NCBI RefSeq assembly: GCF_024346715.1
Contig: NZ_AP024853.1
Location: forward strand, 1,240,001 to 1,304,000
Direction of reading: 5' to 3'
Source of the DNA: Photobacterium swingsii
GTDB lineage: Bacteria; Pseudomonadota; Gammaproteobacteria; Enterobacterales; Vibrionaceae
DNA length: 64,000 bases
In this document: positions 1 through 9,602 of the stretch, piece after piece
Numbering within the stretch: position 1 is the stretch's first letter
Layout: each line of letters opens with the position of its first letter
Program-made: the position numbers and the translations under genes
The notes under the pieces: model-generated
Told to the model about the DNA's origin: nothing
Databases searched by the model: none
Seen by the model: the letters and a program-made list of their open reading frames with translations, nothing else

Positions 1-218
1 ACTGCCTTGACGGTGGATTTAGAATAATCATGTTGAAGGGAGTAACCACTGAACTCAGGTGGCTGGATCGTTTGTAAATAAGTCGCTGCAAATTGTGCTT
101 TTACAACCGTTTGAGCTTCCTTTTTAGGCGCGACGTCCTCACTATCACTGTTACATCCCGCAACGTTTAAACCAACCAGAACGCTGACCAACCATGGCGC
201 TATTTTTTTGTGATTCAT
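1..218 (-). CDS. Lipoprotein of unknown function (C-terminus outside window)
   Basis: An open frame runs from an ATG at 218 to the window edge, giving 72 residues. The N-terminus is a lipoprotein signal: positive MNHKK, a hydrophobic stretch, and a lipobox LNVAGC that puts the acylated cysteine near residue 22. An acidic, low-complexity linker (NSDSEDVAPKK) follows, typical of surface or periplasmic lipoproteins. The remaining sequence (FSGYSLQHDYSKS) matches nothing I recognise. Only the lipoprotein call is supported; function is unknown. Confidence 0.6.
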   Translation of the reverse strand, partial: MNHKKIAPWLVSVLVGLNVAGCNSDSEDVAPKKEAQTVVKAQFAATYLQTIQPPEFSGYSLQHDYSKSTVKA

Positions 219-532
219 TATTATATGTGTTCTCTATGTGTGAATAACTGAGCATATACCCATAAACTGGACGAATATTACATCCCAAAAGGAGTAATAA
301 CAAAATTGCACACATCAACAGACCAATATTTAATCATTTTAAATCAATAATTTAATAGCATTCCTTTTGGGTATTTACATATCAGTTATCGGTATAGTTC
401 ACCTCGACTTATTGCCCCTCTCCGGCAATAAAACGCTAACTGTTACAGGCTGTTTTCTCATCGTCTGTACTACTCCCACACGCGAAATAAATGCTCTACT
501 GGTGAGACATTTTGCATGGGAGAACGACGAAG
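219..532. other. Intergenic region with a distant inverted repeat
   Basis: No gene is evident. CCCAAAAGGA at 284-293 has its exact reverse complement TCCTTTTGGG at 362-371, with 68 bp of AT-rich sequence between. This could be a regulator site pair or a long hairpin between the divergent flanking genes. A short frame at 367-564 has no ribosome-binding site and looks spurious. Confidence 0.35.
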
Positions 533-766
533 ATGAAAAGGGAAGAAGGTTCATTGAATACTGAGGTTAAACTTATTGTCGTAGCAGTTGTTTGTGCTTT
601 TTTGCTCATTGCTGGCCATGTGATTCTCGCGAAGAGCTTCGCTTATTTAATGTGGAGTGAATACATAGCCGCAGCCATTCCATTCATCCTCTTTGTTATT
701 GCTGTTGCGGCTGTTAAATACACCATAAAACTCGAAACCAAAAACAATATAGACTCTTCTCAGTAA
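533..766 (+). CDS. Small two-TM membrane protein
   Basis: 77 residues from the ATG at 533, preceded by GGGAG about ten bases upstream. A TTG at 512 would add seven residues but is less convincing. A short charged N-terminus (MKREEGSLNTE) is followed by two hydrophobic segments, about residues 11-33 and 43-65, then a polar tail (LETKNNIDSSQ). It probably spans the inner membrane twice with both ends in the cytoplasm. No family is recognised and neighbours give no functional hint. Confidence 0.5.
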   Translation: MKREEGSLNTEVKLIVVAVVCAFLLIAGHVILAKSFAYLMWSEYIAAAIPFILFVIAVAAVKYTIKLETKNNIDSSQ

Positions 767-802
767 GGTTGATTCATCACGCACTCGTGTACAGCATTCA
801 CC

Positions 803-2242
803 CTAACGATTGTCTTTGATCACTTGCGCCATGGTTTTGATTGCTTGTTCAGCGGTTTGAGTCCATTCATAAGCACAATTTAGCCGAATACAATGCTTAA
901 AACGATCATCACTGGCAAACAAGGTTCCTGGCGCAATACTAATATCATGCTGATCCAATAGTATGGGTAGTAGCTGAGCGCTATTTAACGTTTTTGGCAG
1001 TTCGAGCCATAGGAAATAACCACCAGACGGTTTTGATACCCTTGTATCAGGTGGCAGGTAAGACTGAATAGCACTAAGTGTTGATGCCATACGTTTTTCT
1101 AATTCAGCACGTAATCGTCGCAAGTGAGCATCATAATTACCGTGCTGTAAGTAATGAGCAATCGCCAGTTGATTCGGAATAGCCGCAGACAATGTCGACA
1201 TTAATTGTAATCGTTCCACTTGCTGCGCATATTGCCCAGCAACAACCCAACCCACTCTAAAGCCCATCGCTAAACTTTTAGAGAACGAGCTGCAATGTAA
1301 TACCCGCCCCTGATGATCAAATGCTTTAATTGGTTTAGGCTTCTTGTCTGAAAAATACAGCTCACCGTACACATCATCTTCGATCAAGGGGATTTGATGG
1401 TGATTCAGCAAGGCTATCAGGCTGTGCTTGTTCTCATCAGGCATACTCGCCCCCAGCGGATTTTGAAATGCGCTCATCACCCAGCATGCTTTGACATCAT
1501 GGTTTTCGATGGCTAATTTCAGCTGAGTTACATCGATACCATCATTCGGGTGGGTGGGTATTTCAATGGCTTTTAACTTTAAGCGTTCAATCGTTTGTAA
1601 GGCCCCATAAAAAGCAGGCGACTCAATCGCCACAGTATCACCAGGCTGGGTAACCGCCATTAAACTCAATCCAAGCGATTCCATCGCGCCCGATGTAATA
1701 ACAATGTCATCGACAGCAACATCAATACCATCTCGTAAATAACGCTTCGCAATAGCACGGCGCAGTGCCATATTGCCCGGAGGTAATTCCGTCAGCATCA
1801 TTTGCGGCGACATGGTTTTCATCACCTGCCCCATCGCACGCCCTAAGGCATTAATCGGTAAAAGTTCGGGATCAGGAAAGGCCGATCCAAATGGGATCAC
1901 ATTCGGCTTTTTACATGCACTTAATACATCAAACACATGCGCGTTAATCGCAATCGATCGGTTTTCAATTTGCGGTTTATCAGGCTGGTTAACCGTTATT
2001 TGATTTAAGTGAGCTGCAACAAAGTACCCGGATTTGGGCTTAGCATGGATCAATCCATCCGCTTCAAGCTGTTCATACGCTCGGATCACCGTCATAGGGC
2101 TGACGCCGTGCTGTTTGCTCATAGCACGAATAGAGGGAATACGTTCGCCAGGCAACCAAATACGCTGCGAAATTTGGTTTTCAATCTCAGCAATCACTCG
2201 TTGATAGCGCTTGATAGAACTCGTCACATTCATATAATCCAT
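803..2242 (-). CDS. MocR-family GntR-type regulator with aminotransferase-like domain
   Basis: 479 residues from the ATG at 2242, which has AAGG five bases upstream; a TTG at 2260 is an unlikely alternative. Residues about 10-75 form a GntR-type winged helix (LPGERIPSIRAMSKQHGVSP, then VIRAYEQLEADGLI). A fold-type-I aminotransferase domain follows, with the PLP lysine context SSFSKSLAMGFRVGW and an upstream IEDDVYGEL. Members use PLP as an effector-binding cofactor to control amino-acid, vitamin B6 or membrane-transport genes, usually a divergent neighbour; here the divergent gene is the four-TM protein at 2585. The specific target cannot be named from sequence. Confidence 0.85.
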   Translation of the reverse strand: MDYMNVTSSIKRYQRVIAEIENQISQRIWLPGERIPSIRAMSKQHGVSPMTVIRAYEQLEADGLIHAKPKSGYFVAAHLNQITVNQPDKPQIENRSIAINAHVFDVLSACKKPNVIPFGSAFPDPELLPINALGRAMGQVMKTMSPQMMLTELPPGNMALRRAIAKRYLRDGIDVAVDDIVITSGAMESLGLSLMAVTQPGDTVAIESPAFYGALQTIERLKLKAIEIPTHPNDGIDVTQLKLAIENHDVKACWVMSAFQNPLGASMPDENKHSLIALLNHHQIPLIEDDVYGELYFSDKKPKPIKAFDHQGRVLHCSSFSKSLAMGFRVGWVVAGQYAQQVERLQLMSTLSAAIPNQLAIAHYLQHGNYDAHLRRLRAELEKRMASTLSAIQSYLPPDTRVSKPSGGYFLWLELPKTLNSAQLLPILLDQHDISIAPGTLFASDDRFKHCIRLNCAYEWTQTAEQAIKTMAQVIKDNR

Positions 2243-2584
2243 GGATACCTTGTCAATCAAGCAGTGTATCGCTGCGATTCTTTAAATACATTTTTGATGC
2301 AGAAAAGTGTGCACTCACCTTTGCCTAATAACCCTTTTTGCCTCACGTCGCCATTTTGGTTACTCACACCCACTAGCACAAAATAACCTTGCTACATAAA
2401 GTCATCGTTTAAGATTTAAACAGTTATGAAAGCCGTGTGTGAATTTACGGCTGAAAAAGGCCGTAAGGGCTGATTTATAAGGGATAGCGCTGCTTTTTAA
2501 GGTATCCTTTCGCACCTTCAAATTTGAGTGCGATGGGCTCTCCGTCGTACAGGTTTAACGACCTACGCTATAGATACGATAACT
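2243..2584. other. Divergent intergenic region
   Basis: This holds the promoters of the divergent MocR-type regulator and the four-TM protein. A palindrome-rich patch near 2440-2475 (GCCGTGTG, then TTACGGCTGAAAAAGGCCGTAA) could be an operator. No RNA gene or terminator is evident. Confidence 0.3.
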
Positions 2585-3646
2585 ATGATTTACAATGACA
2601 CACTACCAGTAAGGTACCCAAAAGGTCCGTTCGCAATGTGGACGGTGTATAGCTTTACCAGCGCTTCAATTTTAGCGTCTATTATTTTTTCGCTATTACT
2701 ATTCTTGTCGATAGATGAAGACCCATTGATGCAATTCCTGTTTGGTGGCTTAGCGGTTATCTTCGAACTGGGTAAGTTCTTTGCATGGTATGAGTTTGGC
2801 GAGCGTCGCTCCCGCCGCAATTACACAGGAGCATTCTCCGCTTTCGCCTTTTACACTGTGTTAGCCGCTATCTCGATTGGCGGCTCTATTGGTGGTATCA
2901 ACAGTGCGACGAATCAAGCACAGAGCCATGTTAATGTACAACAAAGTAAAGTGACCGCCTTCAACATGCAGATTGACGCGATTGAACAGCAAATCGCTCT
3001 TAATAATGTTGCAGCAGAGAAGTACATCCAAATGGAGCGTATCGCGACAGGCGTAACACGCATTCAGAAAGAAAATGATAAATTGCGCCACCAGCAACAA
3101 GAACTCGCGATGCAACGCGACAGTCTTCCAGTGGTGAGCCAAGGTTCAGTATTGGGCTTAATTGATAGTTTAGCAAAATCACTCAATGTTCAGACCCAAA
3201 CCGCTCAGCTTGGTTTAGTTGTTTTTCTTTCTGTACTGCTCGATTTCTTTGCCGCCTTTTTTGTCGGTTTAATTGGGGAAGAACAACGCTTCCGTCATCA
3301 GTTCCGTCGCATGAACCCTATCACTATCGATGCCTTTGATAACGAGCCCCACAAGCAACCAGAGCTTCTAACAGACATGCGTAGCGACACTGCGGACAAA
3401 GCATCAACAGTCAGTGCATCAGGCAATAGTGAACCAGAAGTAGCTGCTGAGCCGCTTACACCTTACGAGCAAGTATTCAACGCACTCAACGAAAATAAGG
3501 TTAACTGCACCAAGCGTGCAATTACTCGCTTTTTGAAAATGAGCAGTGAAGAAGTGGATGATATTTTCAAACAATTTATGGAAGAAGGTATCGTCAGCAA
3601 AAAACCGAATAACCACTATCAATGGCATGGTTTACAAGAAAGCTAA
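2585..3646 (+). CDS. Four-TM coiled-coil membrane protein with possible C-terminal winged helix
   Basis: 353 residues from the ATG at 2585 (a GTG at 2528 and an ATG at 2636 are possible; none has a strong ribosome-binding site). Three TM segments lie near residues 19-42, 45-68 and 78-100. A Gln-rich coiled coil (VNVQQSKVTAFNMQIDA to QQELAMQRDS) follows, then a fourth TM segment (LGLVVFLSVLLDFFAAFFVG). An acidic linker leads to a C-terminal 60-residue module, TPYEQVFNALNENKVNCTKR to GIVSKKPNNHYQW, that reads like a small winged helix. I do not recognise the family. The layout suggests an inner-membrane protein with cytoplasmic coiled-coil and possible nucleic-acid-binding parts. Confidence 0.7.
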   Translation: MIYNDTLPVRYPKGPFAMWTVYSFTSASILASIIFSLLLFLSIDEDPLMQFLFGGLAVIFELGKFFAWYEFGERRSRRNYTGAFSAFAFYTVLAAISIGGSIGGINSATNQAQSHVNVQQSKVTAFNMQIDAIEQQIALNNVAAEKYIQMERIATGVTRIQKENDKLRHQQQELAMQRDSLPVVSQGSVLGLIDSLAKSLNVQTQTAQLGLVVFLSVLLDFFAAFFVGLIGEEQRFRHQFRRMNPITIDAFDNEPHKQPELLTDMRSDTADKASTVSASGNSEPEVAAEPLTPYEQVFNALNENKVNCTKRAITRFLKMSSEEVDDIFKQFMEEGIVSKKPNNHYQWHGLQES

Positions 3647-3666
3647 CCACTCCCTTGACTTCACTA

Positions 3667-3692
3667 AGCCTGCTATATAGCAGGCTTTTTTT
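3667..3692 (+). terminator. Intrinsic terminator of the four-TM gene
   Basis: AGCCTGCTA at 3667-3675 pairs with TAGCAGGCT at 3678-3686 across a two-base loop, followed by a seven-T run. It lies 20 bases behind the four-TM gene. Confidence 0.85.
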
Positions 3693-3771
3693 CTCTCATA
3701 CTATTCAATTTATGTAGAAATAAAACTAAATGATAGAATATCAAACCAATAATACTGACTAAGGCACAACA

Positions 3772-4020
3772 TTGACTATTTCAATCAACACACTCACCAA
3801 CTCCCAATTACGCGATGCTAAAAGAAAAGCTGAAATTTGGTGGCGCGCCCAACAAGCTAAATTAAAGCTAGAGAAAGAAAGTCTGTCAGAGCAAGAACAT
3901 CATCTTCAATATTCGCAAGCGAGCAAAGCCTTTCATGACCGAATAGGCCAAATTGAACATGAACTTTTAAGCCGCCAAAAGAAACAATTAAGAGTGAAGC
4001 CTGCTCGTCCTTTGTTATAA
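3772..4020 (+). CDS. Small charged hypothetical protein
   Basis: 82 residues from a TTG at 3772 with AAGG seven bases upstream; the frame contains no in-frame ATG, so the start is uncertain. The protein is helical and highly charged (LRDAKRKAEIWWRAQQAKLK, SRQKKQLRVKPARP), with no signal peptide or membrane segment. It sits alone between two terminated or independent genes. I do not recognise a family; a cytoplasmic nucleic-acid-associated role is conceivable but unsupported. Confidence 0.45.
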   Translation: MTISINTLTNSQLRDAKRKAEIWWRAQQAKLKLEKESLSEQEHHLQYSQASKAFHDRIGQIEHELLSRQKKQLRVKPARPLL

Positions 4021-4181
4021 AACATTCATTGACGTTAAGTGTTTTTAGCTTGGTATTTATGTTTAATATCCATCTGAGTGATTATTAACTTTATTGGCGT
4101 ACTAACTAACGAATTCATGTTTATATTATCAATTCTATAAGTGCTACACTTTGCACTATTGCCCCTCAATTAGCACAATGA

Positions 4182-5717
4182 ATGCACGCTTCATTACCTC
4201 GACAATACCTTGCTCAGTTTCTCTTATTTTGTGGATTACTCCTTTTATCTGGGTGCGCGCAGACAGCATTTTCCGAACCTAAAACAGCCAGCTACGCCAT
4301 TGCAGCGCACCCGAAGACTAAGCTCGCACGCTACATAGCCCCTGAGCTTAGCGCTCACCCAAATCAAACTGGGTTTTATCCCTTAGCAGATGGCAAAGAT
4401 GCCTTTATTGCGCGCTTAGCGATCATTCAAAGCGCCGAGCACTCTATTGATGTCCAGTACTATATTTTCCGAGATGATCTCACCAGTACCGTTATCTCGA
4501 TGTATCTTTATCAGGCCGCAGAGCGAGGTGTACGTGTTCGGCTACTCTTGGATGATATGCAAAGCCGTAACGATGAAGACATGGCCAATATTGCGGCACA
4601 CCCCAATATTGAAGTCAGGCTCTTTAACCCTTTTGAACAGCGTAAAGCACGTGCTATCGGCCTAGTCAGCGACTTTGATCGACTCAACCGCCGTATGCAC
4701 AATAAATCACTCACTGTTGACGGTACATTCTCGATTGCAGGAGGACGTAATATTGGCGACGAATACTTTTCTGCTGACAGCTCCGTCGAGTTTGGTGATT
4801 TCGACTTATTGATGGTCGGTGATATTATCGCCCCTATTGCCACACAGTTTGATGTGTATTGGAACAGTAATGCTGCAATCCCGATTGAACACCTACAAGG
4901 TCAAGGTAGCAAGATCCCGCATCTTGAACTTGCGCAATGGTATAATGAGCAGTACCAAGACATTGCCACCTCAGAGTATTTCTATACCCTTGCTCGCTTA
5001 CCTATTATCGAGAAGCTAAAAACCAAGAAAATCCCCTTCTACTGGGGCGATGCAGAACTGTATTACGATTTACCGTCTAAGCTATCAACTCCGAGCCAAG
5101 AAAATCCCTTACTCCACCAAATTTCAGCACTGCTCGATCATACCAAGCAAGAGTTACTGCTGATTTCACCTTACTTTGTACCAACTAAAGCTGGGGCTCT
5201 CGCACTGGCAAAGGCTTCACGTGAAGGTAAACAAATTACGATTATTACTAATTCTTTGGCCTCTAATGATGTATTTGCCGTTCATGGTTGGTATGCAAAG
5301 CGTCGTCAGATGCTGCTCGAAAGTGGTGTACGCATTTATGAAACGCAGGTCGACCCACATATCACACAGCAACATTCTTGGATTGGTAGCTCACGCACTA
5401 GCTTACATGCCAAAACCTACATATTAGATCGTGAACAACTGTTTGTCGGATCGTTCAATTTCGATCCGCGCTCAGCGCAATACAATACTGAAATGGGTGT
5501 CGTCGTTCATTCACCTTTGTTTGCAGAAAGGATTTATCAAAGGCTAGGTAATGCGTTAAAGAAAAACACATACCGGCTGGCTCTCGATGAAGATGGCAAC
5601 ATCGTTTGGTTCGATGATCATAACCAAAAACGCTACACCAGCGAGCCAGATGCCAGCTTAATGCTACGCATGGGAGCTTGGTTCTCTGGCATGCTTCCCA
5701 TTGAAAATCTGCTCTAA
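4182..5717 (+). CDS. Phospholipase D-family lipoprotein, cardiolipin synthase C-like
   Basis: 511 residues. The N-terminus is a lipoprotein signal with lipobox LLSGC (Cys near residue 25). Two PLD catalytic motifs are intact: HNKSLTVD near residue 175 followed by GGRNIGDEYF, and HAKTYILD near residue 411 followed by GSFNFDPRS. Length and spacing fit the ClsC/YmdC class, which condenses phosphatidylethanolamine and phosphatidylglycerol into cardiolipin; acylated, exported versions would act at the outer leaflet or periplasm. E. coli clsC works with a neighbouring acyltransferase-like gene ymdB, which is absent here. A general phosphatidyltransferase or nuclease role cannot be excluded. Confidence 0.85.
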   Translation: MHASLPRQYLAQFLLFCGLLLLSGCAQTAFSEPKTASYAIAAHPKTKLARYIAPELSAHPNQTGFYPLADGKDAFIARLAIIQSAEHSIDVQYYIFRDDLTSTVISMYLYQAAERGVRVRLLLDDMQSRNDEDMANIAAHPNIEVRLFNPFEQRKARAIGLVSDFDRLNRRMHNKSLTVDGTFSIAGGRNIGDEYFSADSSVEFGDFDLLMVGDIIAPIATQFDVYWNSNAAIPIEHLQGQGSKIPHLELAQWYNEQYQDIATSEYFYTLARLPIIEKLKTKKIPFYWGDAELYYDLPSKLSTPSQENPLLHQISALLDHTKQELLLISPYFVPTKAGALALAKASREGKQITIITNSLASNDVFAVHGWYAKRRQMLLESGVRIYETQVDPHITQQHSWIGSSRTSLHAKTYILDREQLFVGSFNFDPRSAQYNTEMGVVVHSPLFAERIYQRLGNALKKNTYRLALDEDGNIVWFDDHNQKRYTSEPDASLMLRMGAWFSGMLPIENLL

Positions 5718-5794
5718 CGCTAGCCATCGATAACACCGTTTTATCGCCGTAAAACAGATGTTATCGCATTGCCATTTGCGACAAACGCACAGTA

Positions 5795-6868
5795 CTAAGA
5801 CTTACTCAGTACGCCTCGGCGAATTTGATCCAGCTCTATTGATTCAAACAGTGCTTGGAAATTACCTTCACCAAAACCTTCATTGCCTTTTCGTTGAATA
5901 ATCTCAAAGAAAACAGGACCAATAACGGTATCGGTGAAAATTTGCAATAAAATCCCCGTTTCGTCCCCATCAATGAGGATATTCAACGACTGCAATTTCG
6001 CGATATCTTCTTCATGCCCACTCACCCGCGCATTAATGCCTTCGTAATAGGTTTCTGGCGTTTGCATAAAGGCCAATCCCCCTGCTTTTAACTGGGCAAC
6101 CGTGGCGTAAATATCAGGTGTGCTCAGCGCAATATGTTGGATACCTTCGCCATTATATTGCTCTAAATATTCTGCTATCTGTGATTTATCATCACTCGAT
6201 TCATTGATTGGAATGCGAATTTTACCGCACGGTGCTGTCATCGCGCGCGACACTAACCCGGTCAACTGCCCTTTAATGTCAAAGTGACGAATTTCACGAA
6301 AGTTAGCAATTTTTTCGTAGAAACTCGCCCACAGATTCATATTACCTTGCTTCACATTGTGGGTTAGGTGATCGATCACTTCCAGGCCAGCGTTAGCATG
6401 TGCCAAACGGGTAACATAGTCTGGGTAAAAGTCGAAATCTATCCCGTAAATATCTTGCTCACCGTAGCGGTCAACAAGGTATATCAAAGACTCGCCAATG
6501 CCGTATATTGCTGGAATATTCAGTTCCATAGGCCCAGCCTGAGCCGCACACGCCGTCGCCCCTTTTCCAACTGCATACGCCAGCGCTTTGGCTGAATCAT
6601 GAACACGAAAGGCCATCGCATTCACACTCGCCCCGTGCACTCCGGCAAAACCAGCAGCTTGCGATGACGGTTCACCATTGATAATAAAATTAATATCACC
6701 TTGACGGTATAACCACACATCTTTGTGTTTGTGCTGGGCTATCTCAGCAAAACCCATTAACCCAAAAAGCTGCTTTAGCTGTGTGATCCCTTCAGGCGTT
6801 GGCGCTGTATATTCCACAAATTCAAACCCATCGGTTCCCAGTGGATTGCCATGTTCCATTTCCATCAT
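5795..6868 (-). CDS. hppD: 4-hydroxyphenylpyruvate dioxygenase
   Basis: 357 residues, the usual bacterial length. The enzyme converts 4-hydroxyphenylpyruvate and O2 to homogentisate in tyrosine catabolism and supplies pyomelanin. The Fe(II) facial triad is visible: His in VIDHLTHNV near residue 165, His in GIQHIALS near 245, and Glu in VFFEIIQRKG near 322. The two vicinal-oxygen-chelate halves are complete. The start has AGGG just upstream. Downstream homogentisate genes (hmgA, maiA, fahA) are not adjacent, so it stands alone between a PLD-family gene and a divergent CHAD gene. Homogentisate made here may accumulate unless those genes lie elsewhere. Confidence 0.95.
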   Translation of the reverse strand: MMEMEHGNPLGTDGFEFVEYTAPTPEGITQLKQLFGLMGFAEIAQHKHKDVWLYRQGDINFIINGEPSSQAAGFAGVHGASVNAMAFRVHDSAKALAYAVGKGATACAAQAGPMELNIPAIYGIGESLIYLVDRYGEQDIYGIDFDFYPDYVTRLAHANAGLEVIDHLTHNVKQGNMNLWASFYEKIANFREIRHFDIKGQLTGLVSRAMTAPCGKIRIPINESSDDKSQIAEYLEQYNGEGIQHIALSTPDIYATVAQLKAGGLAFMQTPETYYEGINARVSGHEEDIAKLQSLNILIDGDETGILLQIFTDTVIGPVFFEIIQRKGNEGFGEGNFQALFESIELDQIRRGVLSKS

Positions 6869-7100
6869 TAACCCTATTTTGGCGAAAAAACCTTATTAAT
6901 AGAGTTAGCAGTTGTTATAAAAAGATGAGAAGTTTACGGTGAAAACCCCGCTTCTTATTTGTAAACACCAGACGTAAACACAAGTTGCCAACCAAGAAAT
7001 CCACAAAACACGCGTAGACACGCTAAATTTATATTTGGCATGCTTGTCGGCTCCATATTGAGCCAGTGTTGAAGTAGTTAGCATAATGCAGGAGCAAACG

Positions 7101-8099
7101 ATGAATGTGACAACGCGAGACACCTTAAAGCTGCCAAAGCGTCAATCACTAACAATCAAACTCCAGCCAGACTTGCCGCTGCTACCTTTATTCCAGCGCT
7201 ACCTTTTAGACGAATTTCAGTATGCTCGCCAACATGAGGTAGGTATCATTCGAGACGACAATCTGGAGTTTTTACACCAATATCGCGTCTCATTGCGGCG
7301 AATTCGAAGTCTGATGAAGCAACTCAAGTATCTGTATAGCAATAAGATCTATTCTGCCATCACAGCACAGATCAAGACGATGATGATCACAACTAATCAA
7401 CTGAGGGATCTCGATGTTTATCTGTTAAAAATGGACGACTACTTTGATTGCCTAGAACACATTCACCACCAAGGACTTGCTCGTTTTTTTGATGATCTAC
7501 AAGATGCCCGTAAAAACAGTTTTAAAGTGGTTAAACGCAGGCTAAAAAGTGATGACTATAAGCAACAGAGTTTGCATTTAGAAGACATACTTAGCCAAGA
7601 TTGGGAGCGGCAAAAAGAGAAAGCAGAGAGTGCAGAAAAACACCTGTGCCAAGCTGCCGCGCAAAAAGTCATCGACCAAGCCACACAGGCGGTAAAACAA
7701 CATACCAATTTAATTATCAGTGTTCATACTCGTACCGATGCGAAAAGCAAGAATAGTGATGACAGCCAGATCCATCGGCTACGTATTGCTTGTAAGCGAT
7801 TACGGTATAACCTTGAATACTTTACCCCCTTAATGAAAAAGGGGATGCTGAAAGAGCAACTCGTCTTACTGAAAAGCCTACAAACCACGCTCGGTGATTT
7901 CAATGATGCCTCGGTACAACATCAGTTTTTACTCACTTATCGAGCGAATAAAAAGCCCAGTAGCCACCGCTACCGAGCAATTTCAGCCCTGATTGAAATA
8001 ACAGAGCAACAACACAAGCACAGCCGCAAGCGCATCCTAAAACAGCTTGCTGGCTTTCAGCTGACGTTACTAGAGCAACACAGTGCGTTATTTCGCTAG
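7101..8099 (+). CDS. CHAD-domain protein
   Basis: 332 residues from the ATG at 7101, which has AGGAG six bases upstream; the ATG at 7086 precedes that site and is rejected. The protein is one all-helical CHAD domain with the diagnostic basic/His segments HQYRVSLRRIRSLMKQ near residue 60 and IHRLRIACKRLRYNLEYF near residue 225. CHAD domains bind polyphosphate; in other bacteria they often accompany a CYTH triphosphatase, which is absent here. The last 12 bases overlap the convergent glutathione peroxidase gene. Localisation is cytoplasmic or granule-associated by family analogy. Confidence 0.85.
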   Translation: MNVTTRDTLKLPKRQSLTIKLQPDLPLLPLFQRYLLDEFQYARQHEVGIIRDDNLEFLHQYRVSLRRIRSLMKQLKYLYSNKIYSAITAQIKTMMITTNQLRDLDVYLLKMDDYFDCLEHIHHQGLARFFDDLQDARKNSFKVVKRRLKSDDYKQQSLHLEDILSQDWERQKEKAESAEKHLCQAAAQKVIDQATQAVKQHTNLIISVHTRTDAKSKNSDDSQIHRLRIACKRLRYNLEYFTPLMKKGMLKEQLVLLKSLQTTLGDFNDASVQHQFLLTYRANKKPSSHRYRAISALIEITEQQHKHSRKRILKQLAGFQLTLLEQHSALFR

Positions 8100-8570
8100 T
8101 ACGCGCGCTATATCAGCGTCCATTGATTCAGGCCTTTTGGTCGGCGCAAAGCGCTTTAAAGGCTTCCCATCACGACCAATTAGGAATTTAGTAAAGTTCC
8201 ACTTCACTTTACGCCCAAATGTTCCTGGCAACGCTTTAGTTAAGTATTGAAAGACTTCATGGCTATTCGCACCGTTCACATCCACCTTCGCGAACATTGG
8301 AAATTCAACGCCATAATTGATCTGGCAAGCCTGTTCTATCGTGTCATTCTCACCAGGCTCTTGCCCACCAAATTGATTACACGGAAAACCAAGGATCACT
8401 AACCCTTCATCATGATATTTAGCGTAAAGATCTTGTAAACCTTGGTATTGTGGTGTGAAGCCACACTCACTTGCGGTATTAACAACCAATACCACCTTCC
8501 CTGCAAAATCGGCCATCGCAATGTTTTCACCACGGATGTTTTGGGCAGATAAGTCATAAAATGTTGTCAT
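8088..8570 (-). CDS. Glutathione peroxidase family (thioredoxin-fold peroxidase)
   Basis: 160 residues. The peroxidatic residue is Cys36 in NTASECGFTP, not selenocysteine. The conserved Gln/Asn environment GFPCNQFGGQEPG and the catalytic Trp/Asn motif WNFTKFLI are both present. The protein is compact and monomeric in type, close to E. coli BtuE/GpxA, and reduces H2O2 or lipid hydroperoxides using thioredoxin or glutathione. There is no signal peptide. It overlaps the 3' end of the CHAD gene tail to tail by 12 bases. Confidence 0.92.
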   Translation of the reverse strand: MTTFYDLSAQNIRGENIAMADFAGKVVLVVNTASECGFTPQYQGLQDLYAKYHDEGLVILGFPCNQFGGQEPGENDTIEQACQINYGVEFPMFAKVDVNGANSHEVFQYLTKALPGTFGRKVKWNFTKFLIGRDGKPLKRFAPTKRPESMDADIARVLAK

Positions 8571-8839
8571 TCGTATTTCCTTTCGATCGACGTGTTATAG
8601 CCATCACCTGAACATTTATACCAATTCAGATCGGGTTTACCTAAAATGTAGCAGCAAATTGATGAAGATTGGAGTTATTACTCAAAAGACAGAATAAACA
8701 GCTAAGTTGTTGTGATAGTTGTCAATATCGTCACCGCCATCAAGTGGCTCATTCACTTTCAGCAACACAGTAACTCTGAAGCACCAAAATCAGATAATGC
8801 GTATAATACAATTTCATTACCGATAACACAGAGCACACT

Positions 8840-9391
8840 ATGACGGCCACTGCATTACACCAAACCTTCACAACCATAGGTCTCGATCAGCTGGCGTTAA
8901 GTCACCTTGAACAAAAAGAGTTAGCCGCATTTATTAAGGATCACGCTCGATTCTACGACAGTGTTTGCCAACAAAAAGCCGATAAAGATCCCATTGATTT
9001 ATTGCTAGGCTTAATGACAAAAGTACAACAAGAAACCACTGCAAACTACCAAAATAAACAGTCTGCCATCGAGAGCATGCACCAAGTATTTAGCGATACA
9101 ATAGGTAATCAACAAAACCGGTTTGTCGCAACAGATAGCCACAGACTCGCGCTAGAAACGCGCTTATGGCTGCTCGTACAGGGTTACTGCGGCATTGATT
9201 TTAGTTACGCCAACGAACACGCCGAGCATATCGCCTCGCTACTGACAATTAGCCTTGCCCAGCCAGAACACGCACTGCGCAGTGAATTTTTAGCGGCTTT
9301 TTACGCTGGAAAAACAAAGAAAGGTGAAAAAGCATCAACTCATCGTAAATCTTCAATCCTTCAGCAGATAAAGTCATTTTTTAACCCTTAA
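8840..9391 (+). CDS. Hypothetical protein
   Basis: 183 residues, soluble and helix-rich, with no signal peptide or membrane span. Start ATG at 8840 lacks a clear Shine-Dalgarno. Its C-terminus is basic (GKTKKGEKASTHRKSSILQQ). The composition is ordinary for the neighbourhood, so nothing suggests recent transfer. I recognise no family. A candidate sRNA begins about 210 bp downstream. Confidence 0.6.
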   Translation: MTATALHQTFTTIGLDQLALSHLEQKELAAFIKDHARFYDSVCQQKADKDPIDLLLGLMTKVQQETTANYQNKQSAIESMHQVFSDTIGNQQNRFVATDSHRLALETRLWLLVQGYCGIDFSYANEHAEHIASLLTISLAQPEHALRSEFLAAFYAGKTKKGEKASTHRKSSILQQIKSFFNP

Positions 9392-9569
9392 TACCGCGTC
9401 TTAAATTCAAGGTGAAGTATAAGAACCTTCACTACAGCATAGGTGAAATAAGGCAGTGAGGCCAACACGCTATCTTTTAACCCACTCAATATAAAATTAA
9501 TTCTAAAGCTAAGTTTTTAACACCAAAGTCTTTTAACATTCACGTATACAAGTTTTACAAATTTGATCC

Positions 9570-9597
9570 TTGTGCGTTTTTTGAACACCGATATACT
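9570..9597 (+). promoter_or_regulatory. Candidate promoter of the 9.6 kb sRNA
   Basis: TTGTGC at 9570-9575 and TATACT at 9592-9597, 16 bp apart, resemble a sigma-70 promoter. They would start transcription near 9603, about 85 bases before an orphan terminator. Confidence 0.35.
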
Positions 9598-9602
9598 TCT
9601 GG

